Positions 30,210-38,208 of a stretch of 64,000 bases of DNA are shown here, piece by piece; the stretch's first letter is position 1, and each line of letters begins with the position of its first letter. A model generated the notes under the pieces. That model made no database searches, was not told the DNA's origin, and saw only the letters and a list, made by a program, of their open reading frames with translations. Both the position numbers and the translations under genes were made by a program. This DNA is from Pelagibius sp050043265 (GTDB lineage Bacteria > Pseudomonadota > Alphaproteobacteria > Kiloniellales > Kiloniellaceae): positions 72,499-136,498 of the forward strand of contig JBHJIR010000005.1 in the NCBI GenBank assembly GCA_050043265.1, in the 5' to 3' direction.

Positions 30210-31529
30210 TCAGTTGCCGGCCTGGGCGGTGCGCGGCGAGAGCTGGGCTTCCGGGTTCACCGCACGGGCGCCGCGGCGCACCTCGAAGTGCAGTTGCGGC
30301 CGATCGACATGGCCGCTGCTGCCGACCTTGGCGATGGCCTGGCCGCGCTGCACCGTGTCGCCGGCGCCGACCAGCAGTTCCTCGTTGTGGGCATAGGCGG
30401 TGACCCAGCCGTCGGCGTGCTTGACCAGCAGCAGCTTGCCGAAGCCCTTCAGTTCGCTACCGGCATAAGCCACCACGCCGTTCTCGGCGGCGCGCACCGG
30501 CGTGCCGCGCGGCGCGGCGATGTTGATGCCGTCGTTGTGTTCGCCGCCGGCCTTGGCGCCGTAGGACGACAGCAGCGGCCCCTGCACCGGCCACAGGAAG
30601 GACGAGCCGGCGCGGGCCGGCGGGTGGGCCAGCGCCGCCCGCACGGTGTCGCGCGACTTGGCGGCGGGCTGGACCGCCGGTGCCGTTTCCGCAGGGACGC
30701 CGTTCGGGGCAACCGCCTGCGGGGCAGCGGCCTCCGGGACCGTCTGGCCAACCGGCGGCGCCGCCGCGGCGGCCGGCTGCTGGTCGGCGGCCGTGTAGGC
30801 GACGTCCGTCACAACCGGTTCGGCCCGCACGGCGGAACCCGGCGTCGGCAGCAGCAGCTTCTGGCCCAGCGGAATTGTGTAGGGCGGCTGGATGTCGTTG
30901 AGACGCACCAACTCGCTGCGGTCGACATCGTAGCGCTGGGAGATGTTGTAGACGGTGTCGCCGGCAACCACTTCGTGAACCGGCGCGCGGGGAACCGACA
31001 GCGATTGGCCGATGCTCAAGGCGTAGGGCGGCTGCAGGTCGTTGGCGTCGATGACGGCGCGCACCGGCAGGCCGAAACGCCGGGCGATGCCGTAGAGGCT
31101 GTCGCCCTTGGCCACCACGTAGCGGCCGCCTGCGGGCCCCGCGGGCTGTGCGATAGCCGCCGGCTGTGCGACAGCGGCGGGCTGTGCGTCGTCGACAGGC
31201 TGAGCGGCAACCATCGGCGGGGTGGCGGGCGGTTGCACGGCGGCCTGCTGGGGCGGCGCAGTCTGCGGCGCCAGTTCCTGAACTTCCACGGCCTCCGGCA
31301 GCGGCGCGCTGGAAACCCCGGTCGAGGTGACAATGGCCGGATCGCGCCAGGCCGCCAGATCGGCCGGCGGCTGCGGCTTGCGCAGCGGCAGCGGCGGCGG
31401 GTCCTTCGGCGTAACGAAGCCGACCGGGCGATAGGTCGGCGCGCCCAGGCAGCCGGCCAGCACCACCGCCGAGGCCAGCAGCGCCACGGGCGCCGCCCAA
31501 AGACGACCCGTCCTCTGCCCGCGGGTCAT
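30210..31529 (-). CDS. LysM-M23 lipoprotein, NlpD-like amidase activator
   Basis: The 439-residue protein has a signal peptide ending in a lipobox (VVLAGC, Cys at about 27). A Pro/Ala-rich region, two LysM peptidoglycan-binding domains (about 130-175 and 180-225), another Ala-rich linker and a C-terminal LytM/M23 domain (about 310-430) follow. The usual zinc ligands are altered: the segment reads HNDGINIAAP where active enzymes have HxGxD. It is therefore probably a non-catalytic activator of cell-wall amidases, like NlpD. It follows pcm and surE as in E. coli, and its start overlaps the pcm stop. Confidence 0.88.
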   Translation of the reverse strand: MTRGQRTGRLWAAPVALLASAVVLAGCLGAPTYRPVGFVTPKDPPPLPLRKPQPPADLAAWRDPAIVTSTGVSSAPLPEAVEVQELAPQTAPPQQAAVQPPATPPMVAAQPVDDAQPAAVAQPAAIAQPAGPAGGRYVVAKGDSLYGIARRFGLPVRAVIDANDLQPPYALSIGQSLSVPRAPVHEVVAGDTVYNISQRYDVDRSELVRLNDIQPPYTIPLGQKLLLPTPGSAVRAEPVVTDVAYTAADQQPAAAAAPPVGQTVPEAAAPQAVAPNGVPAETAPAVQPAAKSRDTVRAALAHPPARAGSSFLWPVQGPLLSSYGAKAGGEHNDGINIAAPRGTPVRAAENGVVAYAGSELKGFGKLLLVKHADGWVTAYAHNEELLVGAGDTVQRGQAIAKVGSSGHVDRPQLHFEVRRGARAVNPEAQLSPRTAQAGN

Positions 31530-32242
31530 GCCACATCTCCACGGCGCTGGATCAGGCCCGCGGCCTCGCCCCGCAGTTTTTCGCCCCGCAGTGTCTCGCT
31601 GACAACGCTTTCGCCGGGAATGCCGGAAACCAGCGGCACGAAACGCACGTCGCAGAGGTGCTCCTCGGCAATGCCCTCAGCGGTGCGGGTCAGCCGCAAC
31701 AATGCCTGGTCGCGCGAACTCCGGCCGACCGGCAGCACCATCAGGCCGCCCTCGGCAAGCTGGTCGACCAGGGCGCCGGGGATACTCGTGGCCGCCGCCG
31801 TCACGATGATGCGGTCGAAGGGCGCCTGCTCGCGCCAGCCCTTCCAGCCGTCGCCGTGGCGGGCGGTGATGTTGTGCAGGCGCAACTGGGCAAAGCGCGC
31901 CTCGGCGGTCTGCAGCAGTTCCTTGAAGCGTTCGATGGTGTAGACACGGCGGCAGAGACGCGACAGTACCGCCGCCTGGTAGCCGGAGCCGGTGCCGATC
32001 TCCAGCACCTTGGTGCGCCGGCTGGCGCGCAGCGCCTGTGTCATCAGGGCGACCACCTGCGGCTGGCTCAGCGTCTGGCCCTGGCCGATGGGAATGGCCA
32101 TGTTCTCGTAGGCCTGATGCCGGAAGCTTTCCGGCGTGAAGACGTCGCGCGGAATGCGCTCGATGGCGGAAAGGACCTCGGTATCCGCGATCCCCGCCCG
32201 GCGCAATTCCATGATCAAACGGATCTTGCGCGACGCCACCAT
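31526..32242 (-). CDS. pcm: protein-L-isoaspartate O-methyltransferase
   Basis: PCMT methylates damaged L-isoaspartyl residues so that they can revert to normal aspartate. Starting at the ATG whose first base is the complement of 32242 gives 238 residues. The SAM-binding motif I is LEIGTGSGYQAAVLS, and the family segment IGQGQTLSQPQVVALMTQAL and motif II/III (FDRIIVTAAATSIP) are present. The start touches the surE stop (TGATG), so translation is coupled. The end overlaps the NlpD-like start. A longer open frame upstream runs inside surE and is not used. Confidence 0.95.
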   Translation of the reverse strand: MVASRKIRLIMELRRAGIADTEVLSAIERIPRDVFTPESFRHQAYENMAIPIGQGQTLSQPQVVALMTQALRASRRTKVLEIGTGSGYQAAVLSRLCRRVYTIERFKELLQTAEARFAQLRLHNITARHGDGWKGWREQAPFDRIIVTAAATSIPGALVDQLAEGGLMVLPVGRSSRDQALLRLTRTAEGIAEEHLCDVRFVPLVSGIPGESVVSETLRGEKLRGEAAGLIQRRGDVA

Positions 32243-33024
32243 CAGTCGAATATCCTCTGCATCTTCTTCATGGTCGCACGATGGGTCAGGTCCAGGTGCA
32301 GCGGCGTCACCGCGATGGCGCCGCGCGCGGTCACCGCCAGGTCGGTGTCCGCCTCCTTGGAGGTGTCGACCTGGTAGCCGCCGATCCACACGAAGCGACG
32401 CCCGGAAGGGTCCTTACCCTCGGTCACCGAGGTGCCCTTGTCGCGCCGTCCCTGGCGGCAGATCTCGATGCCGGTGACATCGTCCGGCGCCACGGCGGGG
32501 AAGTTCACGTTGACCAGCAGGTCCTTGGACCACGGCATGCCGGCCACCCGGCGCACGATGCGCGGCAGGAACTTCTCCGGCACCTTCCAGCGCACGATGC
32601 CGTCGGCGTCGCGCAACTGGCTGAAGGCGATGGCGCGGAAGCCGAGCAGCGCCGCCTCCATGGTCGCCGCCACGGTGCCGGAATAGGTCACGTCCTCGCC
32701 CAGGTTGCCGCCGTCGTTGATGCCGGACAGCACCAGGTCCGGCGGGTTGTCGGCCATGATCTGGTGGTGGGCGATCAGCACGCAGTCGGTCGGCGTCCCA
32801 TCGACGGAAAACCGCTTGGGGCCCAGCCGGCGCTCGCGCAGCGGCCGGCGCAGGGTCAGCGAATGGCTGGTCGCCGACTGCTCGGTCTCCGGCGCCACCA
32901 CCCAGACGTCGTCGCAGAGCGTCTTGGCCAGCTTCTCCAGCACCTTCAGGCCGGGCGCATGGATGCCGTCGTCGTTGGTGACGAGGATGCGCGCCTTCTT
33001 CAGGTTGAGGGTGCCTTTAGCCAT
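32242..33024 (-). CDS. surE: 5'/3'-nucleotidase SurE
   Basis: SurE is a metal-dependent phosphatase of nucleoside monophosphates linked to stationary-phase stress. The 260-residue protein has the metal-binding N-terminus (ILVTNDDGIHAPG) with the conserved DD pair. It also shows the family segments WVVAPETEQSATSHSLTL and DLVLSGINDGGNLGEDVTYS. It lies between serS (5 bases upstream) and pcm (one-base overlap). The serS-surE-pcm-nlpD-like order matches other alphaproteobacteria. Confidence 0.96.
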   Translation of the reverse strand: MAKGTLNLKKARILVTNDDGIHAPGLKVLEKLAKTLCDDVWVVAPETEQSATSHSLTLRRPLRERRLGPKRFSVDGTPTDCVLIAHHQIMADNPPDLVLSGINDGGNLGEDVTYSGTVAATMEAALLGFRAIAFSQLRDADGIVRWKVPEKFLPRIVRRVAGMPWSKDLLVNVNFPAVAPDDVTGIEICRQGRRDKGTSVTEGKDPSGRRFVWIGGYQVDTSKEADTDLAVTARGAIAVTPLHLDLTHRATMKKMQRIFD

Positions 33025-33029
33025 GAGAT

Positions 33030-34331
33030 CTATCCATTGGCGGGCCCATCGGCGGCGATGACCTCCAGCCCGCCCATGTAGGGCCGCAGCGCCTCGGGCA
33101 CCTCGATGCTGCCGTCGGCCTGCTGGTAGTTTTCCATCACCGCGATGAGGCAGCGCCCGACCGCCACGCCCGACCCGTTCAGCGTGTGCACGAAGCGGGT
33201 GCCCTTGTCGCCGCCCTTCTCACTGGCAGGGCGGTAGCGCGCCTTCATGCGGCGGGCCTGGAAATCGCCGCAGTTGGAGCAGCTGGAGATCTCGCGGTAG
33301 GCGTCCTGGCCGGGCAGCCAGACCTCGACGTCGTAGCACTTGGCGGCGGCGAAACCCATGTCGCCGGTCGACAGCAGCATCACGCGGTACGGCAGGCCGA
33401 GGCGCTTCAGGACATTTTCCGCGCAGCCGACCATGTGCTCATGTTCTTCGGCCGAGCGTTCCGGCGTGGTGATGGACACCATCTCCACCTTGTCGAACTG
33501 GTGCTGGCGCAGCATGCCGCGGGTGTCGCGCCCGGCCGAGCCGGCCTCGGACCGGAAGCAGGGCGTCAGCGCGGTGACCCGCAGCGGCAGGCCTTCGGCG
33601 GCGACGATCTCGTCGGCCAGCAGGTTGGTCAGCGGCACCTCGGCGGTGGGGATCAGCCACAGGCCATGGGTGGTCTTGAACAGGGCTTCGGAGAACTTCG
33701 GCAGCTGGCCGGTGCCGAACAGCGCCTCGTCGCGCACCAGATAGGGCGGCGCCACCTCGGTATAGCCGTGTTCGGTCGTGTGCAGATCCAGCATGAACTG
33801 GGCCAGCGCCCGGTGCAGGCGCGCCAGCTTGCCGCGCATCACCGCGAAGCGGGCGCCGGACAGCTTGGCCGCCGCCTCGAAGTCCAGCAGGCCCAGATCC
33901 TCGCCCAGTTCGTAGTGCTCCTTGGGCGTGAAATTGAACTTGCGCGGCTCCAGGTGGCTGCGCACTTCCACGTTGGCGCTTTCGTCGGCCCCCTCGGGCA
34001 CCTCGGGCAGCGGCGCGTTGGGCAGGCCGCTCAGCAGGTCCTGCAGCTCGACGCCGAGGGCACGCTCGCTCTCCTCGGCCGCGGCCATCTCGTCCTTCAG
34101 GCCTGCCACCTCGGCCATCGCCGCCGCGGCATCCTCGCCCTTGCGCTTGGCCTCGCCGATCGCCTTGGAGGCCTCGTTGCGCCGGGTCTGCAGGGTCTGC
34201 AGCGCGGTCTGCGCCTCCCGGCGCCGGGCGTCGAGGGCAAGCACCTCGGCCGACAGCGGCGCCAGGCCGCGCCGCGTCATCGCGGCGTCGAAGGCGGCGG
34301 GTTCTTCTCGGATCCAGCGGAGGTCAAACAT
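33030..34331 (-). CDS. serS: seryl-tRNA synthetase
   Basis: SerRS charges tRNA-Ser with serine. The 433-residue class II synthetase has an N-terminal antiparallel coiled-coil arm (about 30-100) that contacts the long variable arm of the tRNA. It has motif 2 (TPCFRSEAGSAGRDTRGMLR) and motif 3 (SGVAVGRCLIAVMENYQ). The start at MFDLRWIREEP is the family N-terminus. Fourteen extra residues possible upstream are not typical. It is the first gene of serS-surE-pcm-nlpD-like, with about 240 bases separating it from the YeeE gene. Confidence 0.97.
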   Translation of the reverse strand: MFDLRWIREEPAAFDAAMTRRGLAPLSAEVLALDARRREAQTALQTLQTRRNEASKAIGEAKRKGEDAAAAMAEVAGLKDEMAAAEESERALGVELQDLLSGLPNAPLPEVPEGADESANVEVRSHLEPRKFNFTPKEHYELGEDLGLLDFEAAAKLSGARFAVMRGKLARLHRALAQFMLDLHTTEHGYTEVAPPYLVRDEALFGTGQLPKFSEALFKTTHGLWLIPTAEVPLTNLLADEIVAAEGLPLRVTALTPCFRSEAGSAGRDTRGMLRQHQFDKVEMVSITTPERSAEEHEHMVGCAENVLKRLGLPYRVMLLSTGDMGFAAAKCYDVEVWLPGQDAYREISSCSNCGDFQARRMKARYRPASEKGGDKGTRFVHTLNGSGVAVGRCLIAVMENYQQADGSIEVPEALRPYMGGLEVIAADGPANG

Positions 34332-34567
34332 AGGGGCACGCGACTCGGGTTTGTTACAGGCGAATCCGGGCACTTATACGGCCCCGCCGGCGCCTCTGTC
34401 CACGTCCGACTCGCCCGATTCGGTCCCAAATTACCTGGGAAATGCCCCAGGAATCCTAGACTTAGCCTCACCGTCCGGACCAAGGCCGGGGAGGAAACCG
34501 CTCTTGCGATTCGCAAAACGGCGTCGAGCTAAAGTGATTTCTGAAGTTCGCCCGCGGCGGGCGGTCC

Positions 34568-35656
34568 TCAGACCGCCGGGCGGCCGCTCGGGCTGGGGCC
34601 CACCGTTCCCTCGGCCCGCTGGTCGACCAGGTAGTCGGTTGCCACCGCCCCGATCCACATGCAGGTCAGCGCTAGCCAGGCCGTCATGGCGAAGGTCGAC
34701 GCCCCGGTGACGCCGGCGCCGATGGCGCAGCCACCGGCCAGCATGGCGCCGAACCCCATCATCGCCGCGCCACTGAGGTAGCGCCGCATGGACTTGGCCC
34801 CTTCGAAGCCCTCCAGCTTCCATTCCCGCGCCAGCAGCGCCGCCAGGGCAGCGCCCAGGAAGACGCCGGGGATCAGCCCGATATCGAAATCCGCGACGTC
34901 CTGGGCGGTCATAAAGAACATGAGAGTATCGGCGGAAGGACCTGAGAAAGTTAAACTTTCCACCGAGATAAGATCGAAGGACTGGACCGAGATCATAGCG
35001 GTCAGCAGCCAGCCGGCCCCCACTGCGAAACCGACGCCAGAGCCGAAGATCAGCACCCACCAGCCGATGCCGGCCCGCCGCGAGACCACCAGGGCGACGA
35101 TGGCCAGGATGGCGCCGATGGCAACCCCGGCATAGGGGCCGAGGCCGAAGAAGCTGGTCAGTTCGATGTTCGCCCCGCCGCTGGTTGTCCACAGGCCCGC
35201 CAGGGCATTGCGCGCCGGCGCCAGCACGCCGTGCAGGGTCATCTGGGCCGTCACCGCGAAGACCAGGCCGGACAGCAGGGCACGCAGGTTGCCGCAGGCC
35301 GCCAGCACCAGCAGGCGCCCGGAGCAGCCGCGGGTCAGCACCATGCCGGCGCCGAACAGCAGGCCGCCCAGGATCGCCCCGGAGATCGATCCCGGCGAGG
35401 CCAGCCAGCGCGCCTGTTCCAGCGGCACCAGGCCGCTCAGCGTGAAGGCCTGGGTCCAGAACACGGCAGTGGAAAAGCACAGCAGCCAGACCGACATGCG
35501 CGTGCCGAGCTGGCCGCGGGCGAACTCGACGGTGGCGGCGCGCAGGCAGAAGCGGCTGCGCTGTGAGGAAACCCCAAAGATACCGCCGACGACGAGGCCG
35601 ATCAGGGCAGCCGCCCCGGTATCGCCGGTGATTTCCAGAATGTCGCTGATATCCAT
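34568..35656 (-). CDS. YeeE/YedE (TsuA-like) sulphur-compound transporter
   Basis: Starting at MDISDILEITGD gives 362 residues with about nine membrane helices. The cysteine motifs of the YeeE/YedE family are present: RSRFCLRAA near residue 38, LTRGCSGRLLVLAACGN at about 110-126, and MLAGGCAIGAGVTGAS near 310. In characterised members these cysteines pass thiosulphate through the membrane. No TusA/YeeD-type sulphur carrier is adjacent, so the substrate (thiosulphate or another sulphur or selenium compound) is open. It sits between tatC and serS on the same strand and interrupts an otherwise familiar gene order. Confidence 0.85.
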   Translation of the reverse strand: MDISDILEITGDTGAAALIGLVVGGIFGVSSQRSRFCLRAATVEFARGQLGTRMSVWLLCFSTAVFWTQAFTLSGLVPLEQARWLASPGSISGAILGGLLFGAGMVLTRGCSGRLLVLAACGNLRALLSGLVFAVTAQMTLHGVLAPARNALAGLWTTSGGANIELTSFFGLGPYAGVAIGAILAIVALVVSRRAGIGWWVLIFGSGVGFAVGAGWLLTAMISVQSFDLISVESLTFSGPSADTLMFFMTAQDVADFDIGLIPGVFLGAALAALLAREWKLEGFEGAKSMRRYLSGAAMMGFGAMLAGGCAIGAGVTGASTFAMTAWLALTCMWIGAVATDYLVDQRAEGTVGPSPSGRPAV

Positions 35657-35807
35657 GACGCGAAGCCCGGCGTGGTCGGAATGGCGGATTCCTAGACCAT
35701 TTTGGTAAAGGTCGCCTTGATGCAGGTCATGCGAACACCATGCCCTTGCATTCAACCCTGACGTCAATCGGGCTCCCTATCGGTCGGCCGATTGCCGGCC
35801 CGCCGCC

Positions 35808-36686
35808 TCAGGGCGCCGGCGGGACCGTGTCCGGGGGCATGGTGCCGTTGTCGTCGCCTTCATCATCGTGGTCGTCGACGGAGAAGTCGTCGTCCTCCGC
35901 TTCCCGTTCGGCGCGCTTCTTCTCGACCATCTTCGCCATGAGGATGGAGATCTCATAGAGGATGATGATCGGCACCGCGAGGCTGAGCTGGCTCAACGGA
36001 TCGGGCGGCGTGAAGATCGCCGCCACGACGAAGACGGCGCCGATGGCGTACTTGCGCTTGGCGGCCATGCCCTTGGAAGTCGCGAGGCCGACGCGGGCCA
36101 GCAGCGTCATCACCACCGGCAGCTGGAAACACAGGCCGAAGGCGAAGATGAGCTGCATGAGCAGCGAGAGGTACTCGTTGACCTTCGGCTCCAGCTCGAT
36201 CGGCAGGGAGTTTTCGGTGCCGGGCACCTGAAAGCCGACGAAGAACGTCGCCGCGAAGGGGAAGATAATGTAGTAGACCAGCGCCCCGCCCAGGAAGAAC
36301 AGGAAGGGCGTGGCGGCCAGGAACGGCGCCAAGGCCGACTTTTCGTGCTTGTAGAGCCCGGGGGCCACGAACAGCCAGAACTGGGTCAGGAAGATCGGGA
36401 AGCAGATGAAGCCGGCGGCGAAGAAGGCCACCTTCACGTAGGTAAAGAAGACCTCGGTCAGCGCGGTAAAGATCATCCGCTGATGCTGGCCGGTGATGCC
36501 GTGCTCCAGCATCACGTCGGCCAGCGGCTGGGCCAGGTACTGGAAGATAGGCTGGGCGAAGTAGAAGCAGACCAGGAAGGTCACCAGCAGCGCCACCACC
36601 GAATACAGCAGGCGCTGGCGCAGCTCGATCAGGTGATCCAGCAGCGGCATCTTCTTGTCTTCGGGGGTATCGGTCACGGTGGTCAT
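35808..36686 (-). CDS. tatC: twin-arginine translocase subunit TatC (full-length)
   Basis: TatC is the receptor for twin-arginine signal peptides. The 292-residue protein has six membrane helices and all key residues. These are the N-terminal signal-peptide site (HLIELRQRLL, Glu21 and Arg23), the periplasmic loop ending TALTEVFF (Glu78), YKHE (Glu115) and TPPDPLSQ (Asp229). The C-terminal tail of about 35 residues is very acidic (EDDDFSVDDHDDEGDD). Its start overlaps the stop of a second, truncated TatC gene by 4 bases (ATGA). It is the last gene of the tat operon. Confidence 0.96.
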   Translation of the reverse strand: MTTVTDTPEDKKMPLLDHLIELRQRLLYSVVALLVTFLVCFYFAQPIFQYLAQPLADVMLEHGITGQHQRMIFTALTEVFFTYVKVAFFAAGFICFPIFLTQFWLFVAPGLYKHEKSALAPFLAATPFLFFLGGALVYYIIFPFAATFFVGFQVPGTENSLPIELEPKVNEYLSLLMQLIFAFGLCFQLPVVMTLLARVGLATSKGMAAKRKYAIGAVFVVAAIFTPPDPLSQLSLAVPIIILYEISILMAKMVEKKRAEREAEDDDFSVDDHDDEGDDNGTMPPDTVPPAP

Positions 36687-37336
36687 TCGAACCTGTCAGA
36701 AGAGGGGCCGCCAAGGGCCGGGGCAGCCTTGCGGCCGCCGATACCGGCCAGCAGTGCTAGTCCCGCCGGCAGCAGGAAAACAAACCCGGAGAAGAACATC
36801 ATCCGCATCAGCTGCGACAGGTACTCGGCGACTATCGGCTCCAGATGGATCGGGAGGGCATTCTGGGACACCGCTGGTCCCTGAAGGGCAAGATAGAATG
36901 CCAGGATCTTGGGGAAGAAAACCGTATACGCCAGGGCCCCGCCGAGAAAGAAAGACAGCACCAGGGCGGCCGCGCCATAGAGAGCGGCACGTCGCTCGTA
37001 ACGACCACTCCGAACGGCCTCGGCGCGCCAGAGATCGGCCAGGATCAGTGGGCAGCAGAGAAACAGGGCGGAGAAGAAGGAAACGTTTACGTAGGTGAAG
37101 AACACCCCCGTCAGGGCCGTGAAGACCATGCGCTGATGCTGACCCGAGGTGCCATGCTCCAGCATCGCGTCGGCCAGCGGCTGGGCCAAGTACTGAAAGA
37201 TCGGCTGAGCGAAGAAGAAGCAGACGGCAAAGACCACTACGAACGCCAGCGCCCAGAACAGCAGACGACGCCCCAGCGTCATGGGCCGCCTCACCTTTCC
37301 CTCAGACAATCCGTTCACCGCAGCCATGGCCGTCAT
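36683..37336 (-). CDS. second, truncated TatC paralogue in the tat operon
   Basis: The 217-residue protein aligns with residues 20-200 of the neighbouring TatC with almost no gaps. From FAQPIFQYLAQPLADAMLEH through GQHQRM and FTAL to FFTYV it is nearly identical. It keeps YE (Glu114, equivalent to TatC Glu115). It lacks the signal-peptide motif (MTLGRRLL in place of IELRQRLL) and has Gly77 in place of the loop Glu. It stops after the fourth helix, so helices 5-6 and TPPD are absent. ATGA overlaps with tatB upstream and tatC downstream mean coupled translation. The frame is intact with good GC3, so it is probably a working gene of altered role. Confidence 0.85.
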   Translation of the reverse strand: MTAMAAVNGLSEGKVRRPMTLGRRLLFWALAFVVVFAVCFFFAQPIFQYLAQPLADAMLEHGTSGQHQRMVFTALTGVFFTYVNVSFFSALFLCCPLILADLWRAEAVRSGRYERRAALYGAAALVLSFFLGGALAYTVFFPKILAFYLALQGPAVSQNALPIHLEPIVAEYLSQLMRMMFFSGFVFLLPAGLALLAGIGGRKAAPALGGPSSDRFE

Positions 37337-37818
37337 GCGGGCTGCTTGGAGGATGCGCTGCTGTCGCTGTCCTTTTGGGCTTCCTCACCCGTCGGGCTCT
37401 CGCCGGCAGGCGGCGCGAGGGAATGCGGCGGCGCGACGTTGGCCGGCTGGGTCACCATCGTTGCCGAGGCCTTGTCCGCGTTACTCTCCGCCGGCTTCGC
37501 GGCGGCGTCACCGCTGTTACGCGCGTCGTGCTCCACCGAGCGCACCTCCTTGCCGACCTCGTCGTCCGGGTCGATGGCATTGGAGAGGGTACGCTGCAGG
37601 TTGCCGCCACGGGTCGCGTCCAGGGCCTTGCGGGCGTCTTCCAGTTCCGCCTCGCGGACCATCTCGTCGATACCGGACTGAAATTCGCGCGTGAGGGAGC
37701 GCGCCTTGCGCATCCAGTGCGCAACGGTCTTCATCGTATTGGGAAGATCTTTCGGCCCGATCACGATCAACGCAACGAATGCGATGATCGCCATTTCGGA
37801 CCACCCGATATCAAACAT
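37333..37818 (-). CDS. tatB: twin-arginine translocase subunit TatB
   Basis: TatB joins TatC in the receptor complex for folded Tat substrates. The 161-residue protein has the short N-terminal membrane helix (MFDIGWSEMAIIAFVALIVI) and then the GPKDLP hinge. An amphipathic helix follows, with a long, low-complexity Ala/Pro/Ser-rich tail. The initial FDIGW with an acidic residue in the helix marks TatB rather than TatA. It lies 50 bases after tatA, and its stop overlaps the start of the second TatC gene (ATGA). Confidence 0.94.
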   Translation of the reverse strand: MFDIGWSEMAIIAFVALIVIGPKDLPNTMKTVAHWMRKARSLTREFQSGIDEMVREAELEDARKALDATRGGNLQRTLSNAIDPDDEVGKEVRSVEHDARNSGDAAAKPAESNADKASATMVTQPANVAPPHSLAPPAGESPTGEEAQKDSDSSASSKQPA

Positions 37819-37868
37819 GGACGCCCATCATCGGCAGGGGGTGGCGAACAGACGCAACCGGCCCAAAT

Positions 37869-38117
37869 TTAGCCGTTGGCCGCCTTGTCCTTTTCCTCGG
37901 AAGACGATACCGCGGCATTGTCCTGGTCCAGGACCTTCGGGCTGTCGCCGGCGGTTTCTTCTTCCTTCTTCTTCCCGTCTTCCTTCAGGCCCTTCTTGAA
38001 GGCGTTGATGCCCTGTCCCATGTCGCGCATCAGCTTGGGGATCTTGCCGCCGCCGCCGAACAGAACCAGGACAACCGCCAGCACGATCAGCCAGTGCCAG
38101 ATACTAAAGCTTCCCAT
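37869..38117 (-). CDS. tatA: twin-arginine translocase subunit TatA
   Basis: TatA multimers form the transient conduit for folded proteins. The 82-residue product has the typical N-terminal helix (SIWHWLIVLAVVLVLFG), the FGGGGKIPKL hinge and the amphipathic helix (MRDMGQGINAFKKGLKED). A charged tail follows. It is the first gene of tatA-tatB-[TatC-like]-tatC and has a good promoter 45 bases upstream. Confidence 0.95.
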   Translation of the reverse strand: MGSFSIWHWLIVLAVVLVLFGGGGKIPKLMRDMGQGINAFKKGLKEDGKKKEEETAGDSPKVLDQDNAAVSSSEEKDKAANG

Positions 38118-38161
38118 TACGGGATCTCCCTCAAATTTGCCGTAATCGCCTCTTGGGGCGG

Positions 38162-38190
38162 ACTATCGCAAAAAGCCCCCGTCGCCGCAA
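38162..38190 (-). promoter_or_regulatory. candidate promoter of the tat operon
   Basis: On the minus strand TTGCGG (complement of 38185-38190) and GATAGT (complement of 38162-38167) are 17 bases apart. The -10 lies 45 bases before tatA, so the tat genes need not depend on the upstream scp transcript. Confidence 0.5.
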
Positions 38191-38208
38191 CGTCCCAACG
38201 CAATACAG

